Assembly (NCBI GenBank): GCA_019636335.1 | Contig: JAHBXR010000007.1 | Coordinates: 45,978 to 109,977 of the forward strand | From: Pirellulales bacterium | Lineage (GTDB): Bacteria > Planctomycetota > Planctomycetia > Pirellulales > JAEUIK01 | Length of the DNA stretch: 64,000 nucleotides | Direction: 5' to 3' | Part shown: positions 46,469 to 57,520 of the stretch, piece by piece | Layout of the letters: each line of letters begins with the position of its first letter | Position numbering within the stretch: the stretch's first letter is position 1 | Position numbers and translations under genes: made by a program | Notes under the pieces: generated by a model | Seen by the model: the letters and a program-made list of their open reading frames with translations, nothing else | What the model was told of the DNA's origin: nothing | Databases searched by the model: none

Positions 46469-47938
46469 TCAGGCGATGATCTTATGCAGTATGTGCCCTT
46501 CGACGTCGGTCAGTCGCATGTTGCGCCCCGCGTGGAAGAAGGTCAGCTCCTCGTGGTCGAGCCCCATCAGGTGCAGGATGGTGGCGTGCAGGTCGTGGAT
46601 GTGGACCTTGTCTTCGACCGCCGCCATGCCGAACTCGTCGGTGGCGCCGTAAATCGTGCCGCCACGGATGCCGCCGCCGGCCATCCAGCAACTGAAGCCG
46701 CGTGGGTTGTGGTCGCGCCCCTTGCCGTTCTGGGCGGTGGGGGTGCGACCGAACTCCCCCGTCCAGACGACGAGCGTTTCGTCCAGCAACCCTCGCTCCT
46801 TGAGATCGGAGAGCAACGTCGCGATCGGCTGGTCGGTCTCGCCGCAGTGCAACTCGTGATTCATGTTCACGTCGCCGTGGGCGTCCCAGTTCTCGTCGTT
46901 GTGCCCGCCGCCGGAATAGACCTGCACGAAGCGCACGCCGCGCTCGACGAGTCGGCGGGCCATCAGGCAGCGCCGGCCGAAGCGTTCGGTCAATTCGTTG
47001 TCGAGTCCGTAGCGGCGTTGCGTCGCCGCCGTTTCTTCGGCCAGATTGACGGCCGAAGGGGCGTGCGCCTGCATGCGGAAGGCCAACTCGTAACTCGCCA
47101 GCCGGGCCGAGAGCTCCGACTGACGGGGCAGGCGGGCTTGATGGAGATCGCCCAGCCGCGCGAGCAGGTCGAGTTGTCCGCGACGCTGGGCCGTCGTCAC
47201 GCCGTCGGGAGGACTGAGATCGATGAGCGGATCGCCCGACGTGCGAAATTGCGTCCCTTGATAGGCCGCGGGCATGAAGCCCGAGTTCCAGTTCGGCGCT
47301 CCGCCGATCGGTCCCCCCCGGTGGTCGAGCAGCACGACGTAGGCGGGCAAGTCTTGGTTGACGGTTCCCAGCCCGTACGTCACCCACGAGCCTAGGCTGG
47401 GGTAGCCCTGCCGCAGGAAACCGGTGTTCATCTGCAGCAGGCCCGAGCCATGCGCAAAGCTATCGGCATAGCACGAACGAATCACGGCCAGGTCGTCGAC
47501 GTGTCGCGCGAGGTGCGGAAACAAGTCCGAAACCGGAATGCCCGCTTGCCCCGCCGGCGAGAATCTGCGCGTGCTGGCCAGCAGCGTGCCGGGGTTGCGC
47601 ACCTTGAACAGCGGATCGTGGTCGAGATTCGGGATCGGCTGCCCATTCCACTTGTCGAGCGCGGGCTTCGGATCCCAGGTATCGACCTGGCTCACGCCGC
47701 CATAGCAGAAAATGAAGACGACGCTTTTCGCCTGGGGAGCGAAGTGCGGCAGCTTGGGCGCGAAAGGAGATTCCATTTCGGCCGAGCCAGCGGCCTTGGC
47801 CGTGGAGGCGAAGAATCCATCTTGCGCGAGCAGGTAGGCGAGGGCCGACGCCGTCAGCCCGCCCCCCGCTTGCCAGAAAAACTCGCGCCGCGTTTGCCCG
47901 CACGCTTGAGAGTTTGGAGTCATGGGAATCGGCTTCAT
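46469..47938 (-). CDS. DUF1501 sulfatase-like protein
   Basis: A 489-residue protein with a twin-arginine-like N-terminus (QTRREFFWQAGGG). The DUF1501 pattern is clear: SVVFIFCYGGVSQVDTWDPKP, FPHLARHVDDLAVIRSC, LGSWVTYGLGT and VVWTGEFGRTPTAQNGKGRDHN. The fold is alkaline-phosphatase/sulfatase-like, but the catalytic cysteine or serine of true sulfatases is absent; its biochemical role is unknown. It lies 105 bases downstream of the DUF1549/DUF1553 gene, the pair being a hallmark of Planctomycetes. Confidence 0.92.
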   Translation of the reverse strand: MKPIPMTPNSQACGQTRREFFWQAGGGLTASALAYLLAQDGFFASTAKAAGSAEMESPFAPKLPHFAPQAKSVVFIFCYGGVSQVDTWDPKPALDKWNGQPIPNLDHDPLFKVRNPGTLLASTRRFSPAGQAGIPVSDLFPHLARHVDDLAVIRSCYADSFAHGSGLLQMNTGFLRQGYPSLGSWVTYGLGTVNQDLPAYVVLLDHRGGPIGGAPNWNSGFMPAAYQGTQFRTSGDPLIDLSPPDGVTTAQRRGQLDLLARLGDLHQARLPRQSELSARLASYELAFRMQAHAPSAVNLAEETAATQRRYGLDNELTERFGRRCLMARRLVERGVRFVQVYSGGGHNDENWDAHGDVNMNHELHCGETDQPIATLLSDLKERGLLDETLVVWTGEFGRTPTAQNGKGRDHNPRGFSCWMAGGGIRGGTIYGATDEFGMAAVEDKVHIHDLHATILHLMGLDHEELTFFHAGRNMRLTDVEGHILHKIIA

Positions 47939-48043
47939 GCTGAAGTGGCCCAGGCTGCCAACCTGGGCATTGTCATCGAGTTGTTTTCGCACAGGCCGGC
48001 GGTCTGGGACACGTGGTTGTTGAGATTCAAGGCTGCGAGGAAG

Positions 48044-50326
48044 TTACTCGATGTAGGCAAACTCGTTGGCGTTGAGCAGCACAAGGCAAAGGGCTTCGAG
48101 CGCTCGCTGCCGCGGGTTTTCGATAGTCTGCGAGTTGGCGGTTGCGTCGGCGATGATCTGTGCCTCTTGATTCGTGAGGAACTCGCGGACGACGTCCCAT
48201 TCTTGGTCGGTCGGCGGGCGTCCGAAGGCGAGGCGGTACGCCAGCTCGACCTGGCCCACAATTTCTGTACCCCCCTGCTCTGCCAGCCGCCTGGCGAAGT
48301 GCCACGCTTGTTCCGCCGCGAAGTTGCCATTCAGAAACGAGAGGGCCTGTGGAGCCACGGTCGAAACGGCACGCTCGCCACAGCTCTGGTTCGTATTGGG
48401 AAAGTCCAGCACTTCGAGCTCGGGCACCATCAGCGTACGCTTGACAAAGACGTACACCGTGCGGCGCGCGGCCTGATCCGCCGGAGAGGTGGTCCAACCA
48501 TTGCCGGGCATCGATTGACCGGCCAACACCTCGGCCGAGATGGGTGGAAAGACGCTCGGGCCGCCCCGCTCGAGGTTCAATTGGCCACTGGTGGCGAGCA
48601 TCGCATCGCGAACGGCTTCCGCCTCGAGCCGGCGCGGGCGCCAGCGCCACAACAGCGTCGCGCCGGGATCGGCTGCTTCAGCCGAGTCGTCGTGCGCCGC
48701 GGCGAGCTGGTAGGTGTGTGAAAGCACCATCAACCGGTGGAGGTGCTTCCAACGCCAACCGCTTTCGACCAACTCGGCGGCCAGCCAATCGAGCAACTCG
48801 GGATGAGTGGGGGCCTCGCCCATCAGGCCGAAGTCATTGGGTGTGGCGACTAATCCCACGCCGAAATGATGCTGCCAAAGGCGATTCACCACGACCCGCG
48901 CCGTGAGGGGATTCTCGGCGCTCGTCATCCACTGGGCAAGCTGGAGACGGCGGCCGGTCGAATGACGGGTGGGGGTGGGGGCCGGCGGAGGGGCATCGAA
49001 CAACACGGCCGGGAGCCCCGGTCCGACTTCGCCGAGGGGCGTCTGGGGATTGCCCCGGTTGAAAACGTGCGTGGCCGGCGCGGTCGTCCCCTCTTCGAAC
49101 CAGATATAGGCCCGGGGGGGCGATGCGGGGCGGGTCGACTCGCACTGCGCGATCTGCGACGACCACGTGGCTAATTGCGATTGTTCCTCCGTGGCCGCGA
49201 AGGTGGCGATCGCCTCGGCCAGACGCTGTTCGTTCTCGCTGACGAGCTTTTTCTGCTCCTCGTTGCGTTGATCGGCCGCCAGCTTGAAGGCGGCGACGAT
49301 ACTTTCGGCCCAATCGGCCGCACGTTCGGCAAAGACCCGCTCGCGGAGCAGGCCGTTCATGGCGTCGATCTGTCGCTGCAACGCGCCGACCTGCTCGTCA
49401 ACCCGGGTCATCGTGTCGCGGTAGGCCGTAAGTTCCTCGTGCGTGCCGACCATGCGGTCGAGATCCGTGCGGCCATCCTGCGGCCGTTTGAGCGGCTCGA
49501 AGATGGCAATTGCCCGGGCATAATCGGTCTGACGGAAGGGCTCGAACTTGTGATCGTGGCAACGGGCGCAGCGAAGCGTGAGCCCCTGGAAGGCCGTAAA
49601 CGTGGCGTCGAGCACATCGTCGAGCTGATCGTAGCGGTCGATGACCGGATCGGCCGGTTCATCGTCCCACAGGCCCAGCCGCAAGAAGGTGGTGGCAATT
49701 TGCGTCTCGGCAGTGGAATCGGCCAACTCGTCGCCGGCGACCTGTTCGAGCAGGAACCGATCGAAAGGCTTGTCGGCGTTCAACGAGTCGATGACGTAGT
49801 CGCGATAGCGCCAGGCGTGGGGCTTGGCGCCGTCGCGTTCGTAGCCGTTCGATTCCGCGTATCGCGCCACGTCGAGCCAGTGGCGGCCCCAGCGTTCGCC
49901 GTATTGGGGGCGCGCCAACAGGTCGTCGACCACGTGCGCATAGGCTTCCGGCGAGCAATCTGCCAGGAAAGCGTCTTGCTCGGCAGGCGTCGGCGGCAAA
50001 CCGAGCAGGTCGAAGTAGACGCGTCGCAAGAGGGCCAGCCGGCCGGCATCGGCAACCGGCTCGATTCCCTTCTTATCGAGCTTCGCCAGCACGAAGGCGT
50101 CAATGGGGGTGCGAATCCACGCGTCGTCCGAGACGGGGGGAACCGGCGGACGAACGACCGGCAGGAAGGACCAGTGCTCGCGCTCGTAGTCTTCGAAATC
50201 CTGCCGACTGTATGTCGCCGGTACTGCTTCTGCGGCACTCGCTGCCGCCGAGGGGAATGCTCCGGCCATGACCGATGCGATCGTCAGGCGGAGCAGCAGC
50301 ACTGCGAAGCGGGGCCGGTGTGGCAT
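48044..50326 (-). CDS. DUF1549/DUF1553 protein with single haem site (PSCyt-like)
   Basis: A 760-residue exported protein. Signal peptide from ATG 50326 ([14 protein letters not shown]). DUF1549 covers about 60-280 ([60 protein letters not shown]), with [13 protein letters not shown] as a c-type haem site near its end. DUF1553 takes up the C-terminal half ([44 protein letters not shown] and the FLNANEF end). A short non-conserved coiled-coil stretch lies between. Partner of the DUF1501 gene; presumed role in planctomycete periplasmic polysaccharide metabolism. Confidence 0.92.
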   Translation of the reverse strand: MPHRPRFAVLLLRLTIASVMAGAFPSAAASAAEAVPATYSRQDFEDYEREHWSFLPVVRPPVPPVSDDAWIRTPIDAFVLAKLDKKGIEPVADAGRLALLRRVYFDLLGLPPTPAEQDAFLADCSPEAYAHVVDDLLARPQYGERWGRHWLDVARYAESNGYERDGAKPHAWRYRDYVIDSLNADKPFDRFLLEQVAGDELADSTAETQIATTFLRLGLWDDEPADPVIDRYDQLDDVLDATFTAFQGLTLRCARCHDHKFEPFRQTDYARAIAIFEPLKRPQDGRTDLDRMVGTHEELTAYRDTMTRVDEQVGALQRQIDAMNGLLRERVFAERAADWAESIVAAFKLAADQRNEEQKKLVSENEQRLAEAIATFAATEEQSQLATWSSQIAQCESTRPASPPRAYIWFEEGTTAPATHVFNRGNPQTPLGEVGPGLPAVLFDAPPPAPTPTRHSTGRRLQLAQWMTSAENPLTARVVVNRLWQHHFGVGLVATPNDFGLMGEAPTHPELLDWLAAELVESGWRWKHLHRLMVLSHTYQLAAAHDDSAEAADPGATLLWRWRPRRLEAEAVRDAMLATSGQLNLERGGPSVFPPISAEVLAGQSMPGNGWTTSPADQAARRTVYVFVKRTLMVPELEVLDFPNTNQSCGERAVSTVAPQALSFLNGNFAAEQAWHFARRLAEQGGTEIVGQVELAYRLAFGRPPTDQEWDVVREFLTNQEAQIIADATANSQTIENPRQRALEALCLVLLNANEFAYIE

Positions 50327-50693
50327 GGCAACCAGTTTCCCTGTGGGTGCCGAAATCGCGGCCTGCCAGGGCCGGTGGGGCAAAGACTCGGAATCGGCCC
50401 GCCCGCCGCGAAGCATCAGTCGTTGCTTATCGCTCGAAGCAGCGACAGTGTAACAGGTTGTGTCGCGAATTCAAGAAAATGGCCACGCCGCCGCCGAATG
50501 CCGCGCGCGAGCCCAGACGCGCTAGTCGGAGCGTGCGAGAATCTCGTCGTGCGAGACCATCCCTTCCAGCCGCCGGCTTGCAAAAGCGAGGTTGGTCCGG
50601 TACTTGTGAAGACTTCCATCCAAACGCGGGGTCGGGGCAAGCCAGCCCTCACCGCCACTGGACCCACCGCACCGAGCACGCCGCGAATCCACT

Positions 50694-51086
50694 ATGGCCG
50701 AGCCAGCCCCATCGAGCACGAAGACTGCCAAGCGAATTCTGTTGGTCGACGACGACTACGAGATCATCGAGTCGATGCGTGCGGTGTTGGAATCGCGCGG
50801 TTACGAAATCCTGGTCGCGCGCGACGGCAACCAGGGGCTCGCCATGGCCGAACGCGAGGATCCCGATCTCGTGATTCTCGACATGATGATGCCCAAGCGT
50901 AGCGGCTTTCTCGTGCTCGAAAAACTGCGCCGAACGCGTCCCGTGCCGCTGCGGGTCATCATGATCACGGCGAACGAAGGGAGCCGGCACAAGGCCTACG
51001 CCGAGATGCTGGGGGTCGACGATTACATTCGCAAGCCCTTTGCGATGGATCGCTTGCTCGAAAGCGTCGATCGACTGCTCAAATAA
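50694..51086 (+). CDS. Stand-alone response regulator receiver
   Basis: A 130-residue CheY-like protein. Acidic residues in LLVDDDY, the phosphoacceptor Asp63 (VILDMMMP), Thr92 (MITAN) and Lys114 (RKPF) are all in place. It has no output domain. No histidine kinase lies near, so the partner is unknown; the next gene is prkA, 757 bases downstream. Confidence 0.9.
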   Translation: MAEPAPSSTKTAKRILLVDDDYEIIESMRAVLESRGYEILVARDGNQGLAMAEREDPDLVILDMMMPKRSGFLVLEKLRRTRPVPLRVIMITANEGSRHKAYAEMLGVDDYIRKPFAMDRLLESVDRLLK

Positions 51087-51842
51087 CAGGTTGATCGCGC
51101 GACATTCGCGGTGGTTGCAAACTGGACACCACGTTTACGGCGCTGGTTTGTCCCACGTTGCGTGGATCTTTCTCGCTGCATTGGTGCATCGCTCCAGGAT
51201 AGCTGAATGACGGTTTTGCACCTTGGGGGTGTAGAACGGAACTCTTTGTTCCACAAGTGGTTGCACCGCTGTCGGGCTGAAGCTGCGGCGCGCCGCGTCG
51301 GGGGTGACGCGCGATTTGGTACACGGCGTGCAACGCTCGTGGCCACAAGCGATATTGCCCGAAATTGGCATCGAGGCAATACTTGAGTAGTTGGAAGAAT
51401 CCAAGCGATCGAGCACCGGAGGCTCGGCGTTAGGCGAGCGAGACGGACCACCCACCGCCGTTCGGCGCGCAACCTCGCCTCCGGTCACCATGATCTTTTC
51501 CAAGTTCTCTCTGGTTGCCTCGGTGACGTTCGTTTAGTTGCCGGCCCGACAAGTTCGAGTTGATCGAACCTTCTTTGCGGGCAACTCCTCACGGCCGGAA
51601 TTCACGGCGCATGGCAGGCTGTTTGCCGCCGCGCGCATAGGTCGATCCATCGACATGCGTGAATCGGTGCGAGGGGCGTCCCGGGCAAATCGAGGCCACC
51701 AGCATTGCAGAAATCGTGGGCACAGGCGGAGAGTCGACGCGCAGGCGGATGACGGTTCGAGTCGCGGATTTCGGCGTACGAGGCCACAGGTCACGGATGA
51801 CGTCCGAACAGAGACGAAGCTTAGCCCCTTGGGGAGAACCGT
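51087..51842. other. Intergenic region, no gene found
   Basis: 756 bases upstream of prkA. Frames present lack ribosome sites and have an Arg/Ser-rich shadow composition. The prkA promoter must lie here but I cannot place it. A short inverted repeat (GTTCGA/TCGAAC, 51553-51569) is the only structure seen. Confidence 0.5.
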
Positions 51843-53891
51843 ATGAGCGATGGACGCGCAATCGTATCGCTGGTTGCCGAACGGCAAGACCTCGATCAGT
51901 TCCGTCGTAAGAACTGGGAAGGGACGTTCGAGCAGTATCTCGACCTGGTGCGAGAGAACACGGGTGTCACGCGGAACGCCTTTCAGCGGGTCTACGACAT
52001 GATCGTGGCCGCCGGCACCGATACCTACGAAGTGGCCCGTGAAAAACGCGTACACTACCGCTTCTTCGACGATCCCGACGACGACGGCCGCGACGCGGTG
52101 TTCGGGCTCGACGAGCCGCTGTCGGCCCTGGTCAACGCCTTCAAGAGCGCGGCCAAAGGTTACGGCATCGAAAAACGCGTGCTCCTGTTGCACGGTCCGG
52201 TCGGCAGCAGCAAGAGCACGATCGCACGGCTCTTGAAGAAGGGGCTCGAACGCTACACTAGCCGCGACGACGGCGCGCTCTACACGCTCGGTTGGGTCGA
52301 TCTCGAGGATCACTCCGACGTGCATTGGTGCCCCATGCACGAAGAGCCGTTGCACCTGATTCCCGACCGCTTTCGCGGCGAGGTCGAGCAGCGATTCAAC
52401 GCCGTACGCCAGGCCGATGGTTATGACGTCAAGATTACGGGCGAGTTGTGCCCCTTCTGCCGCTACGTCTACACCGAGCGGCTCAAACGTTACAACGGCG
52501 ACTGGACCCGCGTCGTCGAGGACGTGCGCGTGAAACGCCTGATTCTGAGCGAGAAAGACCGCATCGGCATCGGTACGTTCCAGCCCAAGGACGAAAAGAA
52601 CCAGGATTCGACCGAGCTCACCGGCGACATCAATTTTCGCAAGATCGCCGAGTACGGCTCGGACAGCGATCCGCGGGCCTTCAACTTCGACGGCGAGTTC
52701 AACGTGGCCAATCGTGGCATCGTCGAGTTCGTAGAAGTCTTGAAGCTCGACGTGGCCTTCCTCTATGACCTGCTCGGCGCCAGCCAGGAGCACAAGGTCA
52801 AGCCGAAGAAGTTCGCGCAGACCGATATCGACGAGGTGATCGTCGGCCATACGAACGAGCCGGAGTATCGCCGCCTGCAGAACAACGAGTTCATGGAGGC
52901 CCTGCGCGACCGCACGGTGAAGATCGATATTCCGTACGTGACAAAGCTCTCGGACGAAATCCAGATCTACGAGAAGGACTACAACTCGCAGAAGGTACAC
53001 GGCAAGCACATCGCGCCGCACACGATCGAGATGGCGGCCATGTGGGCGATTCTCACGCGGCTCGAGGAGCCCAAGAACGCCGGCCTGACGCTGATGCAAA
53101 AGCTCAAGCTGTACAACGGCAAGAGCCTGCCCGGCTTCACCGAGGACAACATCGCCGAGCTGCGCGACCAGGCGATCAGCGAAGGAATGCTCGGCATCTC
53201 GCCCCGCTACGTGCAGGACAAGATTTCGAACGCCCTGGTCGTGCATCCCGAGGCGACGTCGGTCAACCCGTTCATGGTGCTGAACGAGCTCGAGGCGGGA
53301 CTCAAGCATCACAGCTTGATTACGAACGAAGAGATCCGCGCCCGCTACCGCGAACTGCTCGGCGTGGTCAAGGAAGAGTACGAGAGCATCGTCAAGAACG
53401 AGGTCCAGCGGGCCATCGCGGCCGACGAGGACGCGCTGAAACGGCTCTGCTCGAACTACATCGACAATGTCAAGGCGTACACGCAGCGCGAGAAGGTGAA
53501 GAACAAGTTCACCGGCCAGTACGTCGATCCCGACGAACGGCTGATGCGCTCGATCGAGGAGAAGATCGACATTCCCGAGAGTCGCAAGGACGATTTCCGC
53601 CGCGAGATCATGAACTATATCGGCGCCTTGTCGATCGACGGACGCACGTTCGACTACAAGACGAACGAGCGGCTGAACAAGGCGCTCGAGCTCAAGCTGT
53701 TCGAGGATCAGAAGGACTCGATCAAGCTGACGAGCCTCGTGTCGAACGTCGTGGATGCCGAGACGCAGGCCAAGATCGACGTGGTCAAAGGCCGCTTGAT
53801 CCGCGATTACGGCTACGACGAGGAAAGCGCCACGGACGTGCTGAACTACGTGGCCAGCATCTTTGCCCGGGGTGATTCGACGGCGAATTGA
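51843..53891 (+). CDS. prkA: PrkA-type serine protein kinase/AAA protein
   Basis: A 682-residue PrkA (YeaG) protein. The N-terminal AAA domain has Walker [10 protein letters not shown] (residues 118-126) and the conserved cysteine/histidine region [16 protein letters not shown], then [13 protein letters not shown]. The C-terminal part matches the PrkA kinase-like domain. GGGGAG precedes the ATG. In proteobacteria the yeaG-yeaH-ycgB (SpoVR) set is induced in stationary phase and by nitrogen limitation; in Bacillus PrkA influences sporulation. This is the first gene of the prkA-yeaH-spoVR run. Confidence 0.95.
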   Translation: MSDGRAIVSLVAERQDLDQFRRKNWEGTFEQYLDLVRENTGVTRNAFQRVYDMIVAAGTDTYEVAREKRVHYRFFDDPDDDGRDAVFGLDEPLSALVNAFKSAAKGYGIEKRVLLLHGPVGSSKSTIARLLKKGLERYTSRDDGALYTLGWVDLEDHSDVHWCPMHEEPLHLIPDRFRGEVEQRFNAVRQADGYDVKITGELCPFCRYVYTERLKRYNGDWTRVVEDVRVKRLILSEKDRIGIGTFQPKDEKNQDSTELTGDINFRKIAEYGSDSDPRAFNFDGEFNVANRGIVEFVEVLKLDVAFLYDLLGASQEHKVKPKKFAQTDIDEVIVGHTNEPEYRRLQNNEFMEALRDRTVKIDIPYVTKLSDEIQIYEKDYNSQKVHGKHIAPHTIEMAAMWAILTRLEEPKNAGLTLMQKLKLYNGKSLPGFTEDNIAELRDQAISEGMLGISPRYVQDKISNALVVHPEATSVNPFMVLNELEAGLKHHSLITNEEIRARYRELLGVVKEEYESIVKNEVQRAIAADEDALKRLCSNYIDNVKAYTQREKVKNKFTGQYVDPDERLMRSIEEKIDIPESRKDDFRREIMNYIGALSIDGRTFDYKTNERLNKALELKLFEDQKDSIKLTSLVSNVVDAETQAKIDVVKGRLIRDYGYDEESATDVLNYVASIFARGDSTAN

Positions 53892-53977
53892 CGACCCCGC
53901 GGCCGCGCCCCGGTAAGCGCGCACGGCCGCGACTCCCTGCGCCGAGCGAAGGAACGAACGTGAACTGAGGTGGTCGG

Positions 53978-55087
53978 ATGGCGATGAAGATCGATCGGGA
54001 CAATTCCCGCTTCAAGCAGATCGTCGGCGGCAAGATTCGGGAGAATCTCCGCAAGTACGTCACTCACGGCGAGATGATCGGCCGTAAGGGGAAGGATCTC
54101 GTCAGCATTCCAGTCCCGCAGCTTGACGTACCCCATTTTCGCTTCGGCAAGAATGGTTCGGGGGGGGTCGGTCAGGGGGAGGGCGAAGTCGGTCAGCAAC
54201 TCGGTCCCTCCGACGACCAAGGGGACGGCGCCGGGCAGGCCGGCAGCGATCCGGGACGTCATATTCTCGAGGTCGAGGTCACGCTCGACGAACTGGCGCA
54301 GATCCTGGGCGACCAACTCGAGCTGCCGCGCATCGAGCCCAAGGGGCAGGCGAACATCGTCGAAGAGAAATCACGTTACACCGGGATCCGCCGTACCGGG
54401 CCGGAGTCGCTGCGACATTTCAAACGCACCTACAAGGAAGCCCTGCGCCGCCAGGTTTCGTCGCGCGAGTACAGCGCCGAGCGCCCGCTGGTCGTGCCGA
54501 TTCGCGAGGACAAGCGCTATCGCTCGTGGAAGAACGTGCCACTGCCTCATGCGAATGCAGTGATTGTCTACATGATGGACGTTTCGGGCTCGATGACCGA
54601 CGACCAGAAACACATCGTGCGGACGACCGCCTTCTGGCTCGAGACCTGGCTGAAGAGCCAGTACGACGGCGTCGAAATCCGTTACATCATTCACGATGCC
54701 TCGGCCAAAGAGGTCGACGAGCACACGTTTTACCACACCCGAGAAAGTGGCGGGACGCGGATCAGTTCTGCCTACCGGGTGTGCCAGTTGCTTCTGGAAA
54801 AGCATTTTCCGGCCACGGAATGGAACATTTACTGCTTCCATTTTTCCGATGGAGACAACTGGGGAGAGGACAACGAGAACTGTCTGCGGCTCTTGCGCGA
54901 ACATCTGCTGCCCGCCTCGAATCTGTTCTGTTACGGACAGGTCGAAAGCCCCTACGGCAGCGGCGAGTTCCTGCGAGCGCTGCGCAATGGCATTGGTGAC
55001 AAGGACGATCGATTGATCCTGGCCGAGATTCGCAATCGCGACGGCATCTACGACGCGATCAAGGCCTTTCTCGGCAAGGGGAAATAA
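53978..55087 (+). CDS. yeaH: YeaH/YhbH (UPF0229) protein
   Basis: A 369-residue protein. Residues 1-60 are the conserved YeaH N-terminus ([20 protein letters not shown], then [13 protein letters not shown]), followed by a Gly/Gln-rich linker. A von Willebrand A-like domain carries the metal-site motif DVSGSMT (201-207). Family members work with PrkA and SpoVR by an unknown mechanism. It lies 86 bases after prkA. Confidence 0.93.
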   Translation: MAMKIDRDNSRFKQIVGGKIRENLRKYVTHGEMIGRKGKDLVSIPVPQLDVPHFRFGKNGSGGVGQGEGEVGQQLGPSDDQGDGAGQAGSDPGRHILEVEVTLDELAQILGDQLELPRIEPKGQANIVEEKSRYTGIRRTGPESLRHFKRTYKEALRRQVSSREYSAERPLVVPIREDKRYRSWKNVPLPHANAVIVYMMDVSGSMTDDQKHIVRTTAFWLETWLKSQYDGVEIRYIIHDASAKEVDEHTFYHTRESGGTRISSAYRVCQLLLEKHFPATEWNIYCFHFSDGDNWGEDNENCLRLLREHLLPASNLFCYGQVESPYGSGEFLRALRNGIGDKDDRLILAEIRNRDGIYDAIKAFLGKGK

Positions 55088-55140
55088 GGCGAACGGATTG
55101 GTGCGCTACGAGGGAAGCTCCTGACTCACAAGGACTCGAA

Positions 55141-55368
55141 ATGCACTATTTCAAGCACGATATCTCACCGGTCATCTCGTACCGCGTCCGCGTCGGACAT
55201 GCGGAGGTGACCGTTCGTTCGCAAAGCCAGGAAGAGGCGATCCGCCTGGCGCGCCGGCAACTCTGTGCCGAGCTACCCCGGTTGTGGGATGTGATTCATC
55301 GCCTGGAAGACGCGCAGTTCCGCGTCGATCTGGCCCACGAGATCTTGCCCCCCAAACGAATCCCCTAA
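55141..55368 (+). CDS. Small conserved-looking protein between yeaH and spoVR
   Basis: A 75-residue protein with a beta-alpha-beta look: SYRVRVGHAEVTVRSQSQEE, AIRLARRQLCAELPRLWDVI, then AQFRVDLAHEI. Such small pieces resemble a dsRNA-binding-like or DUF-type domain, but I make no assignment. ATG 55141 follows CAAGGACTCGAA. It is 53 bases after yeaH and 33 before spoVR, so it is surely in the same operon. Confidence 0.65.
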   Translation: MHYFKHDISPVISYRVRVGHAEVTVRSQSQEEAIRLARRQLCAELPRLWDVIHRLEDAQFRVDLAHEILPPKRIP

Positions 55369-55401
55369 CCCCCTGCCCTGCTCGAGGCGGGGATCGCAAT
55401 C

Positions 55402-56940
55402 ATGGCACTGCACAAGTTCATCCCGCTGTCCGAGTCGCTCGCGTCCGTCCAGGTCGAGATGGAGGGGTACGCGCGGGAATACGGGCTCGACTTCTTTCCC
55501 ACCGTCTTCGAGGTCGTCGACTTCGATCAGCTCAATGCCGTGGCCGCTTATGGCGGCTTCCCGACCCGCTACCCCCACTGGCGGTTCGGCATGGAGTACG
55601 AGCAACTCTCGAAAGGTTATGTCTACGGCCTGCAGAAAATCTACGAGCTGGTGATCAACAACGATCCCTGCTACGCCTACCTGATGAAGTCGAACGGGCT
55701 GACCGATCAGAAGCTGGTCATGGCGCACGTCTACGGGCACTGCGACTTCTTCAAGAACAACTTCTGGTTCAGTGGGACGAACCGCAAGATGATGGACGAG
55801 ATGGCCAACCACGGCCATCGCGTGCGGCGCCACATGGACCGCTACGGCGTCGACGAGGTCGAGCAGTTCATCGATGCCTGCTTGAGCATCGAGGATTTGA
55901 TCGATATTCATTCGCCCTTCATCAAACGCTTCACGCCCGAGAATCGCTACGATTTCAGCAGCCCCGAGCCGGACGACGAGGACTCGCAGCCAGGCCGCTT
56001 CCGCGCGAAGAATTACATGGAGGGCTTCGTCAATCCGCGCGACGTGATCGCGGCCGATGCCGAGCGGTTGCGTCGCGAGCGCATGGCCTCGGAGACGCGG
56101 TTCCCGGCTGCTCCGGTGCGCGACGTGCCGCTCTTCCTGCTCGAGAACGCGCCGCTGCGCCCCTGGCAACTCGACGTGCTGTCGATCATCCGCGAAGAGG
56201 CCTACTACTTCGCGCCGCAGGCCCAGACCAAGATCATGAACGAAGGTTGGGCCAGCTACTGGCACTCGACGATCATGACGCGCCGCGGTTTGTCGCCGGC
56301 CGACGTCGTCTGCTACTGCGACCACCACTCGGGCACGGTGGCCACGAGCCGGGGGCAGTTGAATCCCTACAAGCTGGGCATCGAGCTCTTCCGCGATATC
56401 GAAGATCGCTGGAATAAGGGGCGGTTCGGTGCCGATTATGAACAATGCGACGATCTCGTCGCCCGCCGCGAGTGGAACACCGAGCGCGGCCTGGGGCGGG
56501 AGAAGATCTTCGAAGTACGGCGGATTCACAACGATCTGACGTTCATCGACACCTTTCTGACGCACGAGTTCTGCCGCGAGCACAAGCTGTTCGCCTTCGG
56601 CTACAACGACGACGCGCGGACCTACGAGATCGAAAGCCGCGAGTTTCCCAAGATCAAGCAACGCCTGCTCGACAATCTGACGAACCGGGGCCGGCCGCAG
56701 ATCGCCGTGCGCGACGGCAACTACAAGAACCGGGGTGAACTATATCTGGAGCATACGTACCACGGCGTCGAGCTCGATTCGGGCTACGCACGCGACACGC
56801 TGGTGGCGCTGGAAATGATTTGGCGCCGTCCGGTCCACATCGAAACGGTGCAGAACGAACATTCCACCGTCTTGTCATGGGATGGCACGGAACACAAAGT
56901 GGAACAGACGAAGACACCGGTGTCGGCGAAGTCGGCCTAG
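55402..56940 (+). CDS. spoVR: SpoVR-family protein
   Basis: A 512-residue SpoVR (YcgB) protein. Typical patterns are ARE-YGLDFFPTVFEVVDFDQL, GFPTRYPHWRFGMEYEQL, NNDPCYAYLMKSN, AHVYGHCDFFKNN, AQTKIMNEGWASYWH and ETVQNEHSTVLS. It is the third core gene of the stationary-phase prkA-yeaH-spoVR set. Its N-terminal ATG follows GGCGGGGATCGCAATC with no strong ribosome site. Confidence 0.95.
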   Translation: MALHKFIPLSESLASVQVEMEGYAREYGLDFFPTVFEVVDFDQLNAVAAYGGFPTRYPHWRFGMEYEQLSKGYVYGLQKIYELVINNDPCYAYLMKSNGLTDQKLVMAHVYGHCDFFKNNFWFSGTNRKMMDEMANHGHRVRRHMDRYGVDEVEQFIDACLSIEDLIDIHSPFIKRFTPENRYDFSSPEPDDEDSQPGRFRAKNYMEGFVNPRDVIAADAERLRRERMASETRFPAAPVRDVPLFLLENAPLRPWQLDVLSIIREEAYYFAPQAQTKIMNEGWASYWHSTIMTRRGLSPADVVCYCDHHSGTVATSRGQLNPYKLGIELFRDIEDRWNKGRFGADYEQCDDLVARREWNTERGLGREKIFEVRRIHNDLTFIDTFLTHEFCREHKLFAFGYNDDARTYEIESREFPKIKQRLLDNLTNRGRPQIAVRDGNYKNRGELYLEHTYHGVELDSGYARDTLVALEMIWRRPVHIETVQNEHSTVLSWDGTEHKVEQTKTPVSAKSA

Positions 56941-57012
56941 GGCATTCCTCCGCGCAAGGATGTGCGCCCGGGCGGCAAGCCGACACCCCAAGCTACGCGA
57001 CGAGGTGCAACG

Positions 57013-57492
57013 ATGAGTCTCCGACAATTAGCCGCGGCGGCGCTGCAAGGATGTGCGCCGTTTCAAAACGGCATGGAGCGCATCGAAGTTCACGAGGAGG
57101 ACCAGCGGCTGGTGTGCGAGCTGGTCGAGCTCGATACGCTGGCCTGCGGATTCCTGCGTTTGGCCTTGGCGACCGACAAGCTGGCCGACGCCACGATCGA
57201 ACGCCTGCGCCGGATCAGCGAGGAGCTCTCTCGCAGGCTTACGTACTTGCTCGAGCCCATCCACCCCATCGAGTCCGACGCCGAATCGTGTACCGTGCAG
57301 ATGCGGTCGAATCCGCCCCAGAAGAACGAGGACAGTTCGAGCTACTACGAGCTGCTCGTCGTGCGGGGAGGCGAATTGAGCCTTTGCCGCTATGAAAAGC
57401 GGCCGGGAGACGTGCGTGCCGTGGCCCCGGCTCGCGTCACGCGCGAGGTACTCTCGCGATTGATCGACGATCTTTCCGCCGTCGCGAAGTAA
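57013..57492 (+). CDS. Hypothetical protein downstream of spoVR
   Basis: A 159-residue protein. Helical N-terminal half (LAAAALQGCAPFQNGMERIE, DTLACGFLRLALATDKLADA) followed by beta-rich C-terminal half. AAGGA-type bases and GAGGTG occur before ATG 57013. No family recognised. It lies 72 bases after spoVR and could be in the same transcript. Confidence 0.65.
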   Translation: MSLRQLAAAALQGCAPFQNGMERIEVHEEDQRLVCELVELDTLACGFLRLALATDKLADATIERLRRISEELSRRLTYLLEPIHPIESDAESCTVQMRSNPPQKNEDSSSYYELLVVRGGELSLCRYEKRPGDVRAVAPARVTREVLSRLIDDLSAVAK

Positions 57493-57520
57493 ACGACGCA
57501 GGCGGCCCATCTGACTCGAG

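Noticed and set aside
51023..51472. 149-codon minus-strand frame
   Set aside because: Arg/Ser/Cys-rich, overlaps the response regulator, no ribosome site.
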